DNA of 64,000 nt. It comes from Actinomadura rayongensis (GTDB lineage Bacteria > Actinomycetota > Actinomycetes > Streptosporangiales > Streptosporangiaceae). The notes beneath the pieces were generated by a model that did no database searches, was not told where the DNA came from, and saw only the letters and a program-made list of their open reading frames with translations. The translations under genes and the position numbers were made by a program. Positions within the stretch are counted from its first letter, which is position 1. Each line of letters starts with the position of its first letter. The stretch covers positions 1,335,002 to 1,399,001 of the forward strand of contig NZ_WUTW01000002.1 in assembly GCF_009831215.1 (NCBI RefSeq), given 5' to 3'. This document shows positions 17,518-25,879 of this stretch, in pieces.

Positions 17518-18924
17518 ATGGGCGAGGACGAACGTCCGGTCCGGGGCGGACGGGTGGCGCGCACGGCGCCGCTCGTCGGGCTCGCGGGACGGACGGCGGG
17601 GGAGACCGTGGTCGCGTCGCTCCGGCTGCGCGCCAAAGATCGTTCCGAGGGGCGGGCCGCCGCGCACGCGCGCGCCGCCGAGCGGTACGCCGAGCGGCTC
17701 GGCCGGTCCAAGGGCGTGCTGATGAAGGCCGGGCAGCTCCTGTCGTTCGTGAGCTTCGGCCCGATGGTCGGCGAGGAGTACCAGTCCGTCTACCAGGCGG
17801 CGCTGACGCGGCTCCAGGACGACGCCCCGCCGATGCCGCCCGAGCTGGCCGCCCGGACGATCGAGGCCGAGCTGGGCGCCCCGCCCGGCGAGCTGTTCGC
17901 CGAGTTCACGCCGACGCCGCTCGCCGCCGCGTCCATCGGCCAGGTCCACGCGGCGCGGCTGCGCGACGGACGGCGCGTCGCGGTGAAGGTGCAGTACCCG
18001 GGCGTGGAGGAGGCGATCCGCGCGGACCTCGCCAACACCGAGCTGCTGGCGACGTTCTTCCGGCTGGCGCGCGGGATGATGCCCCGGCCCGTCCAGCTCG
18101 ACGTGCGGGGGATGGCGCGGGAGGTCGCCGAGCGCATCGGCGAGGAGATCGACTACCGGACGGAGGCCGCCCACCAGCGGGAGTTCGCCGACTATTACCG
18201 GGGGCACCCGTTCATCCGGATCCCCGAGGTGGTGCCGGAGCTGAGCAGCCGCCGCGTCCTCACCACCGAACTCGCCGACGGCCTGCGGTTCGCGGACGCC
18301 CTCAACGAGGACCAGCGGCTCAAGGACCTCTGGGGCGAAACCGTGTTCCGTTTCTCCGTCGGCGGGCTGCGGACGCTGCGGCTGTTCAACGGCGACCCGC
18401 ACCCCGGCAACTACCTGTTCCACCGCGACGGGACGGTCACGTTCCTCGACTTCGGCTGCGTCCGCCGGTTCACCGCCGAGCAGATGGACGCGATCGTCGC
18501 GTCGGTGCGCGCGGCGGTCGCGGGCGACGCCGAGGAGCTGACCGCGACGTTCCGCGCCAGCGGCTTCCTGAACGGCGCCGAGGTCCCCGAGCCCGCCGAA
18601 CTGCTCGCCTACATGCGCGAGTCGCTGCGCGCGAGCGTCGCGCCGCAGCCGTTCACGTTCACGCGCGAGTACGCGGCGCGGCTGGTGGAGTCCGAGTACT
18701 CGATCAACGGCCGGTTCCGCGAGGTGGTCCGCAAGATGACGCCGCCGCCGCACTTCCTGTTCCTGTCGCGCATCGACCTCGGCGTGACGGCGATCCTCGG
18801 CGAGCTGAACGCCACCGGCCCGTGGGAGGCGATCCGCCGGGAATGGGACGAAGCGGGACCACCCGCCACCCCCTACGGCGAGCAGGACCGCGCGTTCCGG
18901 ACGGCGGCCGGCCATGTCCGGTGA
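17518..18924 (+). CDS. ABC1/UbiB-family atypical kinase
   Basis: Protein of 468 aa starting at ATG 17518 behind GGGGAG; an upstream GTG lies inside the operator and is less likely. It shows UbiB/ADCK features: SKGVLMKAGQLLSF (the KxGQ helix), AAASIGQVHAARL nucleotide loop, VAVKVQYPG lysine, EIDYRTEAAHQ, GDPHPGNYLF catalytic loop and LDFGCVRRF metal motif. The family is an ATPase/kinase linked to quinone or lipid metabolism. It overlaps the P450 gene by 11 bases, so the two are one operon under the TetR. Confidence 0.9.
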   Translation: MGEDERPVRGGRVARTAPLVGLAGRTAGETVVASLRLRAKDRSEGRAAAHARAAERYAERLGRSKGVLMKAGQLLSFVSFGPMVGEEYQSVYQAALTRLQDDAPPMPPELAARTIEAELGAPPGELFAEFTPTPLAAASIGQVHAARLRDGRRVAVKVQYPGVEEAIRADLANTELLATFFRLARGMMPRPVQLDVRGMAREVAERIGEEIDYRTEAAHQREFADYYRGHPFIRIPEVVPELSSRRVLTTELADGLRFADALNEDQRLKDLWGETVFRFSVGGLRTLRLFNGDPHPGNYLFHRDGTVTFLDFGCVRRFTAEQMDAIVASVRAAVAGDAEELTATFRASGFLNGAEVPEPAELLAYMRESLRASVAPQPFTFTREYAARLVESEYSINGRFREVVRKMTPPPHFLFLSRIDLGVTAILGELNATGPWEAIRREWDEAGPPATPYGEQDRAFRTAAGHVR

Positions 18925-19987
18925 CGTCCGCTGGGACGAGCGCGCCGGGGCGTTCCTGATCTCCGGCTACGACGACGCGTCGGCCGTCCTGCGCGGCGCC
19001 GGCTGGAGCAGCGACCCGCGCCGCAGCCCCCGGACGCCGCCGCAGTTCGCCGACCTGCCGCCGAACGTCCTGCTGTTCCTCGACCCGCCCGACCACACGC
19101 GGCTGCGCCGGATGCTGAGCCCCGCGTTCACGCCGCGCGCGATCGAGCGGCTGCGCCCCCGCGTCACCGCGATCGTGGACGCCGCGCTGGACGGCCTCGA
19201 AGAGGGCTCCGACCTCGTCGGCGAACTGGCCTACCTGGTGCCGCTCGCGGTGGTCGCCGAACTGCTCGACGTCGGCGTGGAGGGCGCGGAGCTGTTCCGG
19301 GACGAGACGCCCGCGCTCGCCGGCCTGCTCGAACTCGACGTGACGCCGGACGGCCTGGCGCTCGCGGCGGCGGCGTCCACCGAGATCATGCTGTACCTCA
19401 CCCCGCTGATCGCCGAGCGCCGCGCGGCCCCCGGCGACGACTTCATCAGCGCGCTGCTCGCCGTGGACGGCATCGAGCTGGACGAGGTGCTCGCGACCTG
19501 CGTCCTGCTGCTCGCCGCCGGGCACGAGACGACCGCGAACCTCATCGGAACCGGCACCCTGGCCGTCCTGGACGACCCCGGACAAAAGGACGCCCTGCTG
19601 GACGACCCGTCCCGCGCCGTCGAGGAACTGCTCCGCCACCAGAGCCCGGTGAAACTCGCCGGCCGCGTCGCCCTGGAGGACCACACGGTCGGCGGCGTCG
19701 AGATCCCCGCAGGCAGCCAGGTCTTCGTCATGATCGGCGAGGCGAACCGCGACCCTCGCCGCGCCCCGGACGCGGCCCGGCTCGACCTCGCCCGCCCCCC
19801 GCTCCCCCATCTGGCGTTCGGCGCGGGCGCGCACTTCTGCCTCGGCGCCGCCCTCGCCCGCATGGAGGCCGCGGAGACGCTGTCCCGCCTCTTCACACGC
19901 TTCCCGAAGCTGGGACGGGACGGCGACCCGACCTGGCGCGCGTCGTCCACCTTCCACGGCCTGAACGAGCTGCGCGTCCGCCTCTGA
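18914..19987 (+). CDS. Cytochrome P450
   Basis: Soluble haem monooxygenase of 357 aa. Signatures: I-helix AGHETTANL, K-helix EELLR, and the haem loop FGAGAHFCLGAALAR with the Cys thiolate ligand. It is ~40 residues shorter than usual bacterial P450s at the N-terminus; it begins in the early beta region (FLISGYDDASAVLRG), so the A helix may be missing or the gene may start upstream inside the kinase gene. No ferredoxin is adjacent. Substrate unknown. Its last codons and terminator are duplicated just downstream. Confidence 0.92.
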   Translation: MSGDVRWDERAGAFLISGYDDASAVLRGAGWSSDPRRSPRTPPQFADLPPNVLLFLDPPDHTRLRRMLSPAFTPRAIERLRPRVTAIVDAALDGLEEGSDLVGELAYLVPLAVVAELLDVGVEGAELFRDETPALAGLLELDVTPDGLALAAAASTEIMLYLTPLIAERRAAPGDDFISALLAVDGIELDEVLATCVLLLAAGHETTANLIGTGTLAVLDDPGQKDALLDDPSRAVEELLRHQSPVKLAGRVALEDHTVGGVEIPAGSQVFVMIGEANRDPRRAPDAARLDLARPPLPHLAFGAGAHFCLGAALARMEAAETLSRLFTRFPKLGRDGDPTWRASSTFHGLNELRVRL

Positions 19988-20083
19988 GAACGCCGCGAGC
20001 CCCCGTCACGGGGGACAGGGGCTCTGCGTGGCGCATTTCACGGGCTGCGCGTCCAGCTTTGAGAACGCCGCGAGCCCCCGTCC
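19969..20083. repeat. Direct repeat covering the P450 3' end and terminator
   Basis: The sequence from 19969 to about 20008 recurs at 20044-20083, offset 75 bp. The repeated part spans the last P450 codons, the stop, and GAGAACGCCGCGAGCCCCCGTC. In copy 1 it folds into a GAGCCCC/GGGGCTC hairpin (19997-20024) that can end the P450 operon. Copy 2 became the helicase terminator. Confidence 0.75.
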
Positions 20084-20107
20084 CAGGCGCGGGACGGGGG
20101 CTCGCGG
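20068..20107 (-). terminator. Terminator of the DEAD-box helicase gene
   Basis: A perfect 17-bp stem opening CCGCGAGCCCCCGTCCC, with a 6-base loop, 9 bases past the helicase stop on the minus strand. Confidence 0.85.
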
Positions 20108-20115
20108 TCAAACGA

Positions 20116-21570
20116 TCAGCTGGAGCGGGCGGGGCGGCGTTCGCCGCCGCGTCGGCCGCCGTGGCCACCGCCCTGGCGCTCGCCGCGCTCGAACGGACGG
20201 TCGCGCCGCTCGTGGCGGTCGCCGTCGCGGAACTCGCCGCGCCGCGCGCCACCGCCGCCGCCGTAGCGCCGGCCCCGGCCGCCGCCGCCCGGACGGCCAC
20301 GGCCGCCGCCCTCGCTGCGGCGCGGACGCTCGGGGATCAGCGGCTCCGCGATCGGCACGCCGGACGGGATGCGCGCCCCGGTCAGGGAGACGAGCCGCTC
20401 GTCGCCGGACGCCACCCGCGTGCGCGGCGCGTCGATCCCGGCGCGGCGCGTCATCGCGGACGTGGAGCGCACCTGGTGCGGCAGGACGAGCGTGACGACC
20501 GTGCCCTTCTCGCCGGCGCGCGCCGTGCGGCCCGCGCGGTGCATGTAGTCCTTGTGGTCGGCGGGCGGGTCGACGTGCATGACGAGCGACACGTCGTCCA
20601 CGTGGATGCCGCGCGCGGCGACGTCCGTCGCGACCAGCACGTTGATCGAGCCCTCGCGGAACTCGTGCAGCGTGCGGGTGCGCAGGCCCTGGCTCTTGCC
20701 GCCGTGCAGGCCCGCCGCGCGGACGCCGACGTCGGTGAGCTGCTTGGCGAGCCGGTCCACGCCGTGCTTGGTGCGGGCGAACAGGATCGTCCGGCCCTCG
20801 CGGTTGGCGATCTCCGCCGTGATCGTGCCCTTCTCCTTGGGCGCGACGAGGAGGAGGTGGTGGTCCATCGTGTCGACGGACTCGTCCACCGGGCCGATCG
20901 CGTGCGTCACCGGGTCGTTCAGGTAGCGCCGGACGAGGACGTCCACGTCGCGGTCCAGCGTGGCGGAGAACAGCAGCCGCTGCCCGCCCGGCTTGGCCTG
21001 GTCGAGGATGTCGGTGACGTCGGGCAGGAAGCCCATGTCGGCCATGTGGTCGGCCTCGTCCAGCACGACGATCTCGACGTCGGACAGGTCGCAGGCGCCC
21101 TGGCGCATCAGGTCCTTGAGGCGGCCGGGCGTGGCGACGAGGATCTCGACGCCGCGGCGCAGCGCGTCGATCTGCTTGAACATCGACGTCTGGCCGATGA
21201 CGGTCTTGAAGTGCAGTCCGAGCGAGCGGCCGAGCGGTTCCAGGTTCGTCTGGACCTGCTGGGCCAGCTCGCGCGTCGGCACGAGCACCAGCCCGAGCGG
21301 TCGCTTGGGCGCGGCGCGGCGGCCGGCCAGGCGGGCGAGGAGCGGGAGCCCGAAGGCGAGGGTCTTGCCGGAGCCGGTCTTGCCGCGGCCGAGGACGTCC
21401 CGCTGGGCGAGGACGTCGGGGATCGCGGCGGCCTGGATCGGGAACGGCGCCTCGATGCCCTGGCGGGCGAGCGCGGCGATCAGTTCACCGGGCAGGCCCA
21501 GCTCGGCGAAGGAGGGGACCGGGGCGTCGGTGGACGCGGCGAGGTCGGGTGCAGCAGAAACGTTGGTCAC
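20116..21570 (-). CDS. DEAD-box RNA helicase
   Basis: ATP-dependent RNA helicase of 484 aa, probably acting in ribosome assembly or RNA turnover. The Q motif (PFPIQAAAIP), motif I GKTGSGKT, PTRELA, motif II DEAD in VLDEADHM, SAT in LFSATL, and HRAGRTARAG in the second RecA domain are all present. The last ~80 residues are rich in Arg and Gly (GGGRGRPGGGGRGRRYGGGG), an RNA-binding tail. GTG 21570 (VTNVSAAPDL) is chosen because GGAAGG lies 8 bases upstream. A hairpin directly abuts that ribosome site. Confidence 0.93.
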   Translation of the reverse strand: MTNVSAAPDLAASTDAPVPSFAELGLPGELIAALARQGIEAPFPIQAAAIPDVLAQRDVLGRGKTGSGKTLAFGLPLLARLAGRRAAPKRPLGLVLVPTRELAQQVQTNLEPLGRSLGLHFKTVIGQTSMFKQIDALRRGVEILVATPGRLKDLMRQGACDLSDVEIVVLDEADHMADMGFLPDVTDILDQAKPGGQRLLFSATLDRDVDVLVRRYLNDPVTHAIGPVDESVDTMDHHLLLVAPKEKGTITAEIANREGRTILFARTKHGVDRLAKQLTDVGVRAAGLHGGKSQGLRTRTLHEFREGSINVLVATDVAARGIHVDDVSLVMHVDPPADHKDYMHRAGRTARAGEKGTVVTLVLPHQVRSTSAMTRRAGIDAPRTRVASGDERLVSLTGARIPSGVPIAEPLIPERPRRSEGGGRGRPGGGGRGRRYGGGGGARRGEFRDGDRHERRDRPFERGERQGGGHGGRRGGERRPARSS

Positions 21571-21927
21571 GCAGTACCTTCCGAGAGGGGGGCACGTCTC
21601 TCGAAAGGCCACCGGGACCAGGTGTCGGCCGGGGGCTGCAAGGACGAGCCGGACGCGTTCAGCGTCGTAAGAGTGATTCGTCCAGTCTAACGTCGGCGCA
21701 CGGCCTGGTTATGCCCCGTCCCGGTGGAAAGTCTTCTTCTCTCTTCCGCGCCAGTCGTTTCATCCCTCCGAGACCGGTTTGTCGTGGCAATCCGTCGACC
21801 CGTCCTTGACGGACGCTTCGGTTCCGCACGGTGAAACGACGGGTACGTTCCGTCCGGCCGCTGTACCCCGGTTCGGCCGCCCTGGGGCCTTCCCTCCGGC
21901 CCGGCTCGCCGACGGAAGGAGAGGTCC
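21571..21927. other. Gap between helicase gene and small ORF; leader hairpin at 21582-21603
   Basis: 357 bases without a convincing gene. On the minus strand CGAGAG/CTCTCG (21582-21603) forms a hairpin that touches the helicase ribosome site (CCTTCC at 21577-21582 on the plus strand). The rest presumably carries the helicase promoter and that of the rightward 35-aa ORF. Confidence 0.4.
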
Positions 21928-22035
21928 GTGGTCGACATGGCCATCAGTACGGCGCTGATCGTGGTGATTCTCATGCTTTTGATGTCCGGATACCGCCTCG
22001 CGAAGCGCGTCCTGGCAGAGCGCGACCGGCCCTGA
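21928..22035 (+). CDS. Putative 35-aa membrane peptide
   Basis: A short frame with GGAAGGAGAGG just upstream of GTG 21928. It encodes a 35-residue peptide with one membrane helix (ISTALIVVILMLLMSG) and a basic tail (YRLAKRVLAERDRP). It converges on the end of the P-loop gene of the cyclase module, 4 bases away. The ribosome site and helix make it plausible; there is no recognised family. Confidence 0.5.
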   Translation: MVDMAISTALIVVILMLLMSGYRLAKRVLAERDRP

Positions 22036-22039
22036 CGGG

Positions 22040-24181
22040 TCACCGCTCCAGCACGGAGCGGACGCGGATCCACACCTTCAGGACGAGCCGACGCCACGGC
22101 GGTTCGAGCAGGCGCAGCAGGAATTCCTCGCGGACGTCCCGGCGGCTGCGCTCCGCGCCCGCCCAGGATGTGACCAGCTCCACGAGCGCGTCCGCGGCGA
22201 TGACCCGGTTCCGCGTCGCCCCGGCGAGGATGTCCACGAGCACGGCCCGCACCTCCGGCCGCCGGGCCGCCGCGCCGAACCAGACGCCCGCGACGATGGG
22301 GAACGTTGTTCCGCTTTCCTCGATCCACCGCGCGAGCGCCACCGCCCACAGGTCCGCCAGCAGGCCGGGCGTCGCGTGCTCCAGCACGATCGGCGCCCCC
22401 CGCGGGCCGACGCGTTCGGCGAGGAGGAGGAACAGCGCGTCGCCGGGCCGTCCGGCCGTGGCGGCGGAGAGCAGCGTCCCGACGACGGCCGCGCCGAGCT
22501 GCGGCCACCGCACCGCCGCGTCCAGCCACAGCGCCACCGCCGCGAAGAACGCCGGGGACGGCTGCTCCAGCGCGATCCCCCACACCACGGCCACCCGGGT
22601 CAGGTCGGTGTGCTCGCTGGTGATCAGCGCGGGGGCGCCGTAGCCGTCCGTCCGGAGGGCGAGGGCGAGGAACAGGTCGACGCCCGCCGCGCGCCGCCGG
22701 CCGTCCCCGCCGCACCAGTCCAGCGCCGCGTGCAGGACGAGGACGGGCTCGCGCTCGGCCAGGTCCGCTGCGACCTCGACCGCGATGCGGCGGATGCTCG
22801 CGTCCCCGAACGTCGCGAGGTGCTTCAGCCGCGTCAGCGCCACCGACGGCAGCGCCTCGCCGAGCACCGCGCACGTCCGCGCGACGGTCTCCTTGAGCTG
22901 CGGCGACAGCGACGGCGTCCGCGACCAGTCGTACAGCGCGCGCCGCACCCGGCCGCCGACGTGCGGGTGCAGGCACGTCCGGGACAGCAGGACGAACGCC
23001 AGTTCCGCCTCGCCGCGCCCGGCCCACCGCGCGGCCGTGTCGGTGATCGCCTCGTCCCGGCCGTGCTCGGCGGCGAGGTCGGCGAGGAGTTCGGCGAGCT
23101 TGCGGCGCAGCGTCCGGGGCAGCGTGATGTCGCTCGTGGGCAGCTCGGCCAGCCACGAGAACAGGTCGACGTGCGTCAGCGGGTACTCGTCCAGGACGAA
23201 CGGGACGACCGCCTCCGCGAACCCGTACGGCCCGAACTCCAGCACCCGGTCGCGCTTCTCCGCGCCGAGCAGCGCGGCCAGCCCCCGCACCGGACGCCAC
23301 GCGAGCCCCGCCCCGTTCACCCGCACGTCCAGGTGCCGGGCCAGCGACCGCGCCGCCGTGTAGACGCTGACCTCGTCGGCGGGCGCGATGGCCGCCGCCG
23401 CGATGAGCAGCGCCCGGTCCTGCGGCTCCTCGTGCTCGCGGAACCAGCGGTCCAGCCGGTCGGTCCAGTTACGGTACGCCTGCTCGATCTCGTCGGCCGC
23501 GCCGCCGCGCCGGTGGACGGCCTCGGCGATGTCCGCCAGCCGCCGTCCCTCGGCGGGCGTCGCGCCGCGCAGCAGCAGCGCGGCGGCCGGCCAGCCCGGC
23601 AGGCCCGACGAGCCGAGCCCCCGCCGCATCAGCCGCCGCTGGTACACCGCGAGCGCGGACGGCGGCGCGAGCGCCACGACGCCGAGCTGGTCGCCGACGA
23701 ACGGCGGCAGCTCGTCCGGTTCGCCGGCCAGCAGCAGGAAGCCCTTGGCGTCCCGGACGAGTTCCACGCAGCGGTGCACCCGCTCGGGATCCTCGTCGCC
23801 CGCCCGCAGCAGGTACGCGCACGGCCGGTCGCCGGCGATGCCCTCGACGTCGTCGCGGCCGACCGAGAACCGGCGGATGGGCAGGCCCGGCGCGAGCTGC
23901 CGGACGGCGGCGAGCCCGGTGACCGTGCGCCCGCACCCGTCCGGGCCCGCGAGCGCGACCGCCCGCGTCCGCTCCAGCGTGCCGACGACCAGGTCGTGGT
24001 TGGCGACCGGGACGTAGGACGCCACCGCGTCCTCGATCCACGCCGACGACAGCACCATCGACGGCTCGCGGTTGACGTACTGCTTGAGGCTGCCGATCAC
24101 GTCCCCGCCGATGATGTTCCCGACGAGGTTCTGGGCGTCGTCGCCCTCGACGTGGACGTCGCCGAAGTCGGGAGCGTCCAC
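22040..24181 (-). CDS. P-loop (STAND-like) protein with repeat-rich C-terminus and N-terminal G/D/N motif
   Basis: Protein of 713 aa of no named family known to me. Residues 6-27 hold a short motif (FGDVHVEGDDAQNLVG, then GGD) that closely matches the C-terminus of the gene immediately upstream. A helical linker leads to a Walker-A-like loop at 79-86, GPDGCGRT, in which the usual Lys is Arg. The rest (about 230-713) is Leu/Ala-rich and helical with HEAT/TPR-like periodicity, as in the sensor arms of STAND/NLR-type NTPases. Its GTG start lies one base after the cyclase-like stop, so translation is probably coupled. I infer a signalling or conflict role from layout, not from homology. Confidence 0.75.
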   Translation of the reverse strand: MDAPDFGDVHVEGDDAQNLVGNIIGGDVIGSLKQYVNREPSMVLSSAWIEDAVASYVPVANHDLVVGTLERTRAVALAGPDGCGRTVTGLAAVRQLAPGLPIRRFSVGRDDVEGIAGDRPCAYLLRAGDEDPERVHRCVELVRDAKGFLLLAGEPDELPPFVGDQLGVVALAPPSALAVYQRRLMRRGLGSSGLPGWPAAALLLRGATPAEGRRLADIAEAVHRRGGAADEIEQAYRNWTDRLDRWFREHEEPQDRALLIAAAAIAPADEVSVYTAARSLARHLDVRVNGAGLAWRPVRGLAALLGAEKRDRVLEFGPYGFAEAVVPFVLDEYPLTHVDLFSWLAELPTSDITLPRTLRRKLAELLADLAAEHGRDEAITDTAARWAGRGEAELAFVLLSRTCLHPHVGGRVRRALYDWSRTPSLSPQLKETVARTCAVLGEALPSVALTRLKHLATFGDASIRRIAVEVAADLAEREPVLVLHAALDWCGGDGRRRAAGVDLFLALALRTDGYGAPALITSEHTDLTRVAVVWGIALEQPSPAFFAAVALWLDAAVRWPQLGAAVVGTLLSAATAGRPGDALFLLLAERVGPRGAPIVLEHATPGLLADLWAVALARWIEESGTTFPIVAGVWFGAAARRPEVRAVLVDILAGATRNRVIAADALVELVTSWAGAERSRRDVREEFLLRLLEPPWRRLVLKVWIRVRSVLER

Positions 24182-24182
24182 G

Positions 24183-24938
24183 TCAGGCGCGTCCGTGCAG
24201 GTGGGCGTCGCCGTTCAGGACGCTGCCGACGATGTTCTGCGAGCCGTCCCCGCTGACCTGCACGTTCCCGAGCGACGGCGGGGACGGCGGCGTGGACGGC
24301 GGCCCGGGCGCGGCGTCCGGCTCGGCGTCGGGCGGCCCGGCGGCGCCCCGCGACGGCGTCGGGACGTACAGGTGCGCGGGCCGGTCGAACTGCTTCACGA
24401 CGACCCGGACCTCGGTGAACTGGCTGGGCTTGAGATCGGTCTTGCCGTCGAGGACGAACGTCCGGAACGTCTCGTCCGACAACAGGACGGCCGCGAACGT
24501 CACGTCCGGGTCGCCGGCGTCGAGCGCGGAGCGCAGGGGTTCGCTGTCGAGCAGCCGGTTGACGTCGGTCGTCGCGGTCGAGATGCCGGGCGCGTCGGTG
24601 CGCTCGTCGTCCAGGAACCCGAAGTGCAGCGCGACGCGGAGCCGCAGCCGCACCCCGCGCGCCCGCAGCCCCGGCGCAGCCGCCGCGAGGGCGTCCTGGA
24701 GCCGGTGCGGGAACGGGTGGACGAGCAGGGGGAGAGCGTCGACCGGAAGCGCGGCGAGCAGCCCGTCACCGGTGGACTGGCGGAACCGGACCCGCTCCCA
24801 GATCTCCTTCAGCCCGCTTGCGGCCATGGCGCGGTCGACCGCGTCCACGATCGCCAGGTGCAGGCCGGTCAGTTCCGACCCCGGATGGCGGCTGAACTTC
24901 TCGGCGTCGACCACGAGCAACGCGCGCAACGATTCCAC
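24183..24938 (-). CDS. Class III nucleotidyl-cyclase-like protein with C-terminal G/D/N motif
   Basis: Protein of 251 aa. Residues 1-195 resemble a class III adenylate/guanylate cyclase domain. VVDAEKFSRH (Asp11, then F-S) corresponds to the first metal-binding Asp, and QSTGDGLLAALP (Asp58) to the second. LRVALHFGFLDD matches the following strand and TDVNRLLDSE the region of the Asn. The transition-state Arg normally four residues after that Asn is not seen, and the base-recognition Lys before STGDG is Gln or Arg. The protein may therefore make an unusual cyclic nucleotide or only bind one. A Pro-rich linker (197-222) leads to LGNVQVSGDGSQNIVG..NGD, shared with the next gene. Confidence 0.75.
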   Translation of the reverse strand: MESLRALLVVDAEKFSRHPGSELTGLHLAIVDAVDRAMAASGLKEIWERVRFRQSTGDGLLAALPVDALPLLVHPFPHRLQDALAAAAPGLRARGVRLRLRVALHFGFLDDERTDAPGISTATTDVNRLLDSEPLRSALDAGDPDVTFAAVLLSDETFRTFVLDGKTDLKPSQFTEVRVVVKQFDRPAHLYVPTPSRGAAGPPDAEPDAAPGPPSTPPSPPSLGNVQVSGDGSQNIVGSVLNGDAHLHGRA

Positions 24939-25014
24939 GGACGATTCCCCTTGCGGGCTCGGCGGACGAACGCCTCACAGCCTGCACAGCGCGGACCCGG
25001 CGCATTGTCGGAAA

Positions 25015-25656
25015 TCAGACATTGCCGTGGCCCGACCCGGCCAGTGCCCGCAACCGGACGGGATCGGTGAGCACGATCCGGCGCCGTCCCGTCGCGATGA
25101 GCCCCGCACGCCGCAGCCGGGCCAGCTCGGCGGCGACGCCGGTCCGCACGAGCCGGGCGGCCTGCCCCAGCTCGGTCTGGTCGAGGACGACCTCAAGCGC
25201 GCCGTCGGGACCGAGCGTGGCGAGCCGCAGCAGCGTCCGCACGACGCGCGGCCCGGCGGGAAGCCCGACCAGCTCCGCGTTCCACGCCTCGTTCTCCCGG
25301 ACGAGCGCGATGGCGGTCTTCAACAGCTCGTCGCGTAAGTCCTCCTTGCGGACGCGCGCGAGAAACCGCTCGGCGTCGAGCGTCCGGGTGAGACACGCGT
25401 CGAGGGCCGTCACGGTCGCGGACCGCTCACCGCCGTCGAGCACCGACAGCTCACCGATGATCGACCCGGCGCCGCGGACGGCGAGCAGGATGACGTCCCC
25501 GTCGGCCGTGTGCCGCGTGACCTTGACGCGCCCGCTGACGAGAAAGTGCACGACGTCCGCCGGTCCGCCCTGGCTCATCAGGACGTCCCCGGCCGCGAAC
25601 CGCCGTTCACCGCCGTCCGGGGCCAAACGCCGCCACGTAGAAGCGTCGAAAGCCAT
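25015..25656 (-). CDS. Crp/Fnr-family cyclic-nucleotide-binding regulator
   Basis: Protein of 213 aa from ATG 25656. The cNMP-binding beta-roll spans ~15-120 (GDVLMSQGGPADVVHFLVSG, GSIIGELSVLDGGERSATVTA); GELSVLD-x-x-x-RSATV is the phosphate-binding cassette type of cyclic-nucleotide binders. The long dimer helix is followed by a C-terminal winged helix (about 150-210) with DQTELGQAARLVRTGVAAEL as recognition region. It is the promoter-proximal gene of the module, 76 bases before the cyclase-like gene. It probably senses the nucleotide that cyclase makes or a cellular cNMP. Targets are not visible. Confidence 0.88.
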   Translation of the reverse strand: MAFDASTWRRLAPDGGERRFAAGDVLMSQGGPADVVHFLVSGRVKVTRHTADGDVILLAVRGAGSIIGELSVLDGGERSATVTALDACLTRTLDAERFLARVRKEDLRDELLKTAIALVRENEAWNAELVGLPAGPRVVRTLLRLATLGPDGALEVVLDQTELGQAARLVRTGVAAELARLRRAGLIATGRRRIVLTDPVRLRALAGSGHGNV

Positions 25657-25879
25657 ACAAGACTCTCTAACGACAAAGACGAACGCGCCCACGGAATCAA
25701 CCAGCCAGCGTGTCCCGATCAGGCCAAAGAAGCCCAGCGGACCAAGAACGGCACCACGGGAGGGGAACTGAGAGCGCAGGTCACCGAGCTGAACGGCCGT
25801 TCTGGCGAGCGGCGACCACGAGAGCGGGGCCCCGGCAGGTCGGCCGCCTGAACTGAATCAAGCGCGGCGACCACAGGAG

